A program made the position numbers and the translations under genes. Of a DNA stretch of 8,074 nt, positions 6,685 through 8,074 are shown piece after piece; within the stretch, counting starts at the first letter, position 1, and each line of letters opens with the position of its first letter. Under the pieces are notes generated by a model. The model was not told the DNA's origin and did not search any database. It worked only from the letters and a program-made list of their open reading frames with translations. Source of the stretch: Hyphococcus sp. (GTDB lineage: Bacteria > Pseudomonadota > Alphaproteobacteria > Caulobacterales > Parvularculaceae); NCBI GenBank assembly GCA_021604605.1, contig BQJH01000131.1, positions 1 to 8,074 of the forward strand, written 5' to 3'.

Positions 6685-8074
6685 ATGAACGCTGAGGCTA
6701 ACGATCAGATACAAGCATCGCAAAATATCGTCATGCTTGTTGTCAATGACGGAAACGACGTGCGTGCTCACAAAGAAGCGATAGCGCTGGTCGAAGGCGG
6801 TTACAGCGTTTCAGTAATCGGGCGGTCGGGCGCCAATCTGGCAACTGAGAGACAGATGCTCGACGGCGTTGAAATTATCGTCACGCCGCAAATCCGAAAT
6901 GGAGCTGATCTGCGTAGAATGGCTCGATCATTGAAGTCCCTTTCGCTACGTGAACGGGTCCGCGCTTACGGCCTAGCCTTATTGTGGGATTGCGCAGGGC
7001 TTACTTTCGCCAGCGTTACAGTAGCCCCAAAAATACTTAAGGGCGGGACGGATACCGTCATTCAGTCCCGCAAACTAGAGGCCCGAAAAAACGCCCAACC
7101 TCATATATTGTGGCGAAGTCGCCTGAAAAAATTTGGTGAACGGGCCAATTATTTCAAATACGCGCGCGGCCCGGAATTCCCCGACCGAAACTTGCGGACG
7201 CTCAAATGGGTTGTAAGCGCCGTTGCGTTCCGCCTCTTTCGACCGATCGTCGGTGTGTTGGAATTTGCAAACAAGATTCAGACTGGAGGGCGCAGTCTGA
7301 CAGCGACGGTTTATTGGGTCGGCATACACCTCTTGCCCGGTAATGTTCGCAAACGCCTCCAGGCGAAAGTCGTCGATATCGCCAATCGGCGGCGCGCCGA
7401 GGTAAATTTCTTCCTCTACTACCTGGAAAGCCGTGACGCGGTTCGCGCTAAAAATCCGTCGGTCGTTCATGCTCATGACCTCTACATGCTTCAGGCAGCG
7501 GTCAAGACGGCGAAGGAAAATGGAGCAAAGGTTATCTACGACGCGCATGAATTTGAGCGTTTTCGTAGCCACCAAATGACCGATGAACAGCGCAAAGTCA
7601 TTGTCGATCAGGAAGAAAAATACATTGCCGAAGTCGATGGGGTGATCACGGTGAGCGATACCATCGCTGAAGAAATGGCGAAGCTCCTGAACCTCAGCCA
7701 CGTGGAATTGATTTATAATTCGCCAGTGACAGAAGGCTTTTATAAGCCGCCTTTTCGCAATGTCAGAGTACCGTCGGGCGTCGGGCCATCAACGCCGCTG
7801 GCGTTGTTTGTCGGCAAGGTTTACGATATCCATCGCCACGATCACCGGGTCGATCATTTGATTCAAGCCCTGGCCCAAACGCCAACGCTTCATCTTGCGC
7901 TTCTCTCGATAACGACGCCGGCATCGCGCGCGCAGATTAATAACTGGGCGGAAAAATTTTATGTTTCCGATCGCGTCCATATCCTCGATCCCGTGCCGTA
8001 TAAAGATCTATTGAGTTATATTCATGCTGCAGATTTAGGCATTTATTCGATGCCTGCCCGGTGTCTGAATATCG
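6685..8074 (+). CDS. GT4-type (group 1) glycosyltransferase, partial at 3' end
   Basis: The frame is open for 463 codons from the ATG at 6685 to the window edge. The start opens a Rossmann-like segment (NIVMLVVND, then RAHKEAIALVEGGYSVSVIG), as in the N-terminal half of GT-B enzymes. Family signs follow: VVHAHDLYML (260-269), KVIYDAHEFE (282-291), DGVITVSDTIAEEM (318-331), LIYNSP (342-347), ALFVGKV (373-379, the start of the donor domain) and HAADLGIYSMP (about 446-456). The usual EX7E-type donor motif would come just past the edge. An unusually long stretch (about 80-255) separates the first strands from HAHD and includes a hydrophobic, basic segment (about 174-195) that may lie on the membrane. 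A stop at 6658 bounds the frame upstream, and the ribosome-binding site is weak. A TTG at 6676 is an alternative start. The gene is transcribed away from the nonulosonate operon. The family call is strong; donor and acceptor are unknown. Confidence 0.86.
   Translation, partial: MNAEANDQIQASQNIVMLVVNDGNDVRAHKEAIALVEGGYSVSVIGRSGANLATERQMLDGVEIIVTPQIRNGADLRRMARSLKSLSLRERVRAYGLALLWDCAGLTFASVTVAPKILKGGTDTVIQSRKLEARKNAQPHILWRSRLKKFGERANYFKYARGPEFPDRNLRTLKWVVSAVAFRLFRPIVGVLEFANKIQTGGRSLTATVYWVGIHLLPGNVRKRLQAKVVDIANRRRAEVNFFLYYLESRDAVRAKNPSVVHAHDLYMLQAAVKTAKENGAKVIYDAHEFERFRSHQMTDEQRKVIVDQEEKYIAEVDGVITVSDTIAEEMAKLLNLSHVELIYNSPVTEGFYKPPFRNVRVPSGVGPSTPLALFVGKVYDIHRHDHRVDHLIQALAQTPTLHLALLSITTPASRAQINNWAEKFYVSDRVHILDPVPYKDLLSYIHAADLGIYSMPARCLNI

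Noticed and set aside
6433..6771. 112-codon minus-strand frame spanning the intergenic region
   Set aside because: It overlaps the starts of both flanking genes, has unremarkable composition and would remove the only promoter region.
7075..7701. 208-codon open frame on the minus strand
   Set aside because: It is antisense to the GT4 glycosyltransferase, whose frame carries clear family motifs. Its translation shows no recognisable features.

Overview
The window looks like a nonulosonic (sialic-acid-like) sugar and surface-glycosylation locus from a Gram-negative bacterium. Moderate-to-high GC, the codon usage and the style of the NeuB/NeuC proteins suggest an alphaproteobacterium, but no marker gene fixes the taxon and this is inference.

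Layout: about 6.5 kb (positions 1-6470) is one minus-strand operon. In transcription order it holds (i) a 909-residue protein with a long, probably helical N-terminal part and a GT-B-like C-terminal part, (ii) a 549-residue GT-B-like protein with QHG, RLHPGE and YSSTV motifs, (iii) a NeuB-family nonulosonate synthase, and (iv) a NeuC/LegG-type hydrolysing UDP-sugar 2-epimerase that runs off the left edge. The junctions are a 1-nt TAATG overlap, a 4-nt ATGA overlap and a 2-nt gap, so the four genes are very likely co-transcribed and translationally coupled. A 214-bp intergenic region (6471-6684) separates this operon from a divergent plus-strand gene, a GT4-type glycosyltransferase that runs off the right edge.

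How it may work: NeuC/LegG releases UDP and inverts C2 of a UDP-HexNAc-type sugar. NeuB condenses the resulting ManNAc-type sugar with phosphoenolpyruvate to give a nine-carbon acid, either N-acetylneuraminate or N,N'-diacetyllegionaminate. Using a NeuC-type rather than a PseG-type hydrolase argues against pseudaminic acid. The CMP-activating enzyme and any Leg-specific upstream enzymes are not in the window. The two upstream GT-B-like proteins carry matching C-terminal motifs and are the best candidates for transferring or handling the activated sugar, on flagellin, capsule or O-antigen. This pair, in particular the 909-residue multidomain protein, is the least familiar part of the window.

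No RNA genes, mobile elements, CRISPR arrays or convincing rho-independent terminators were seen.
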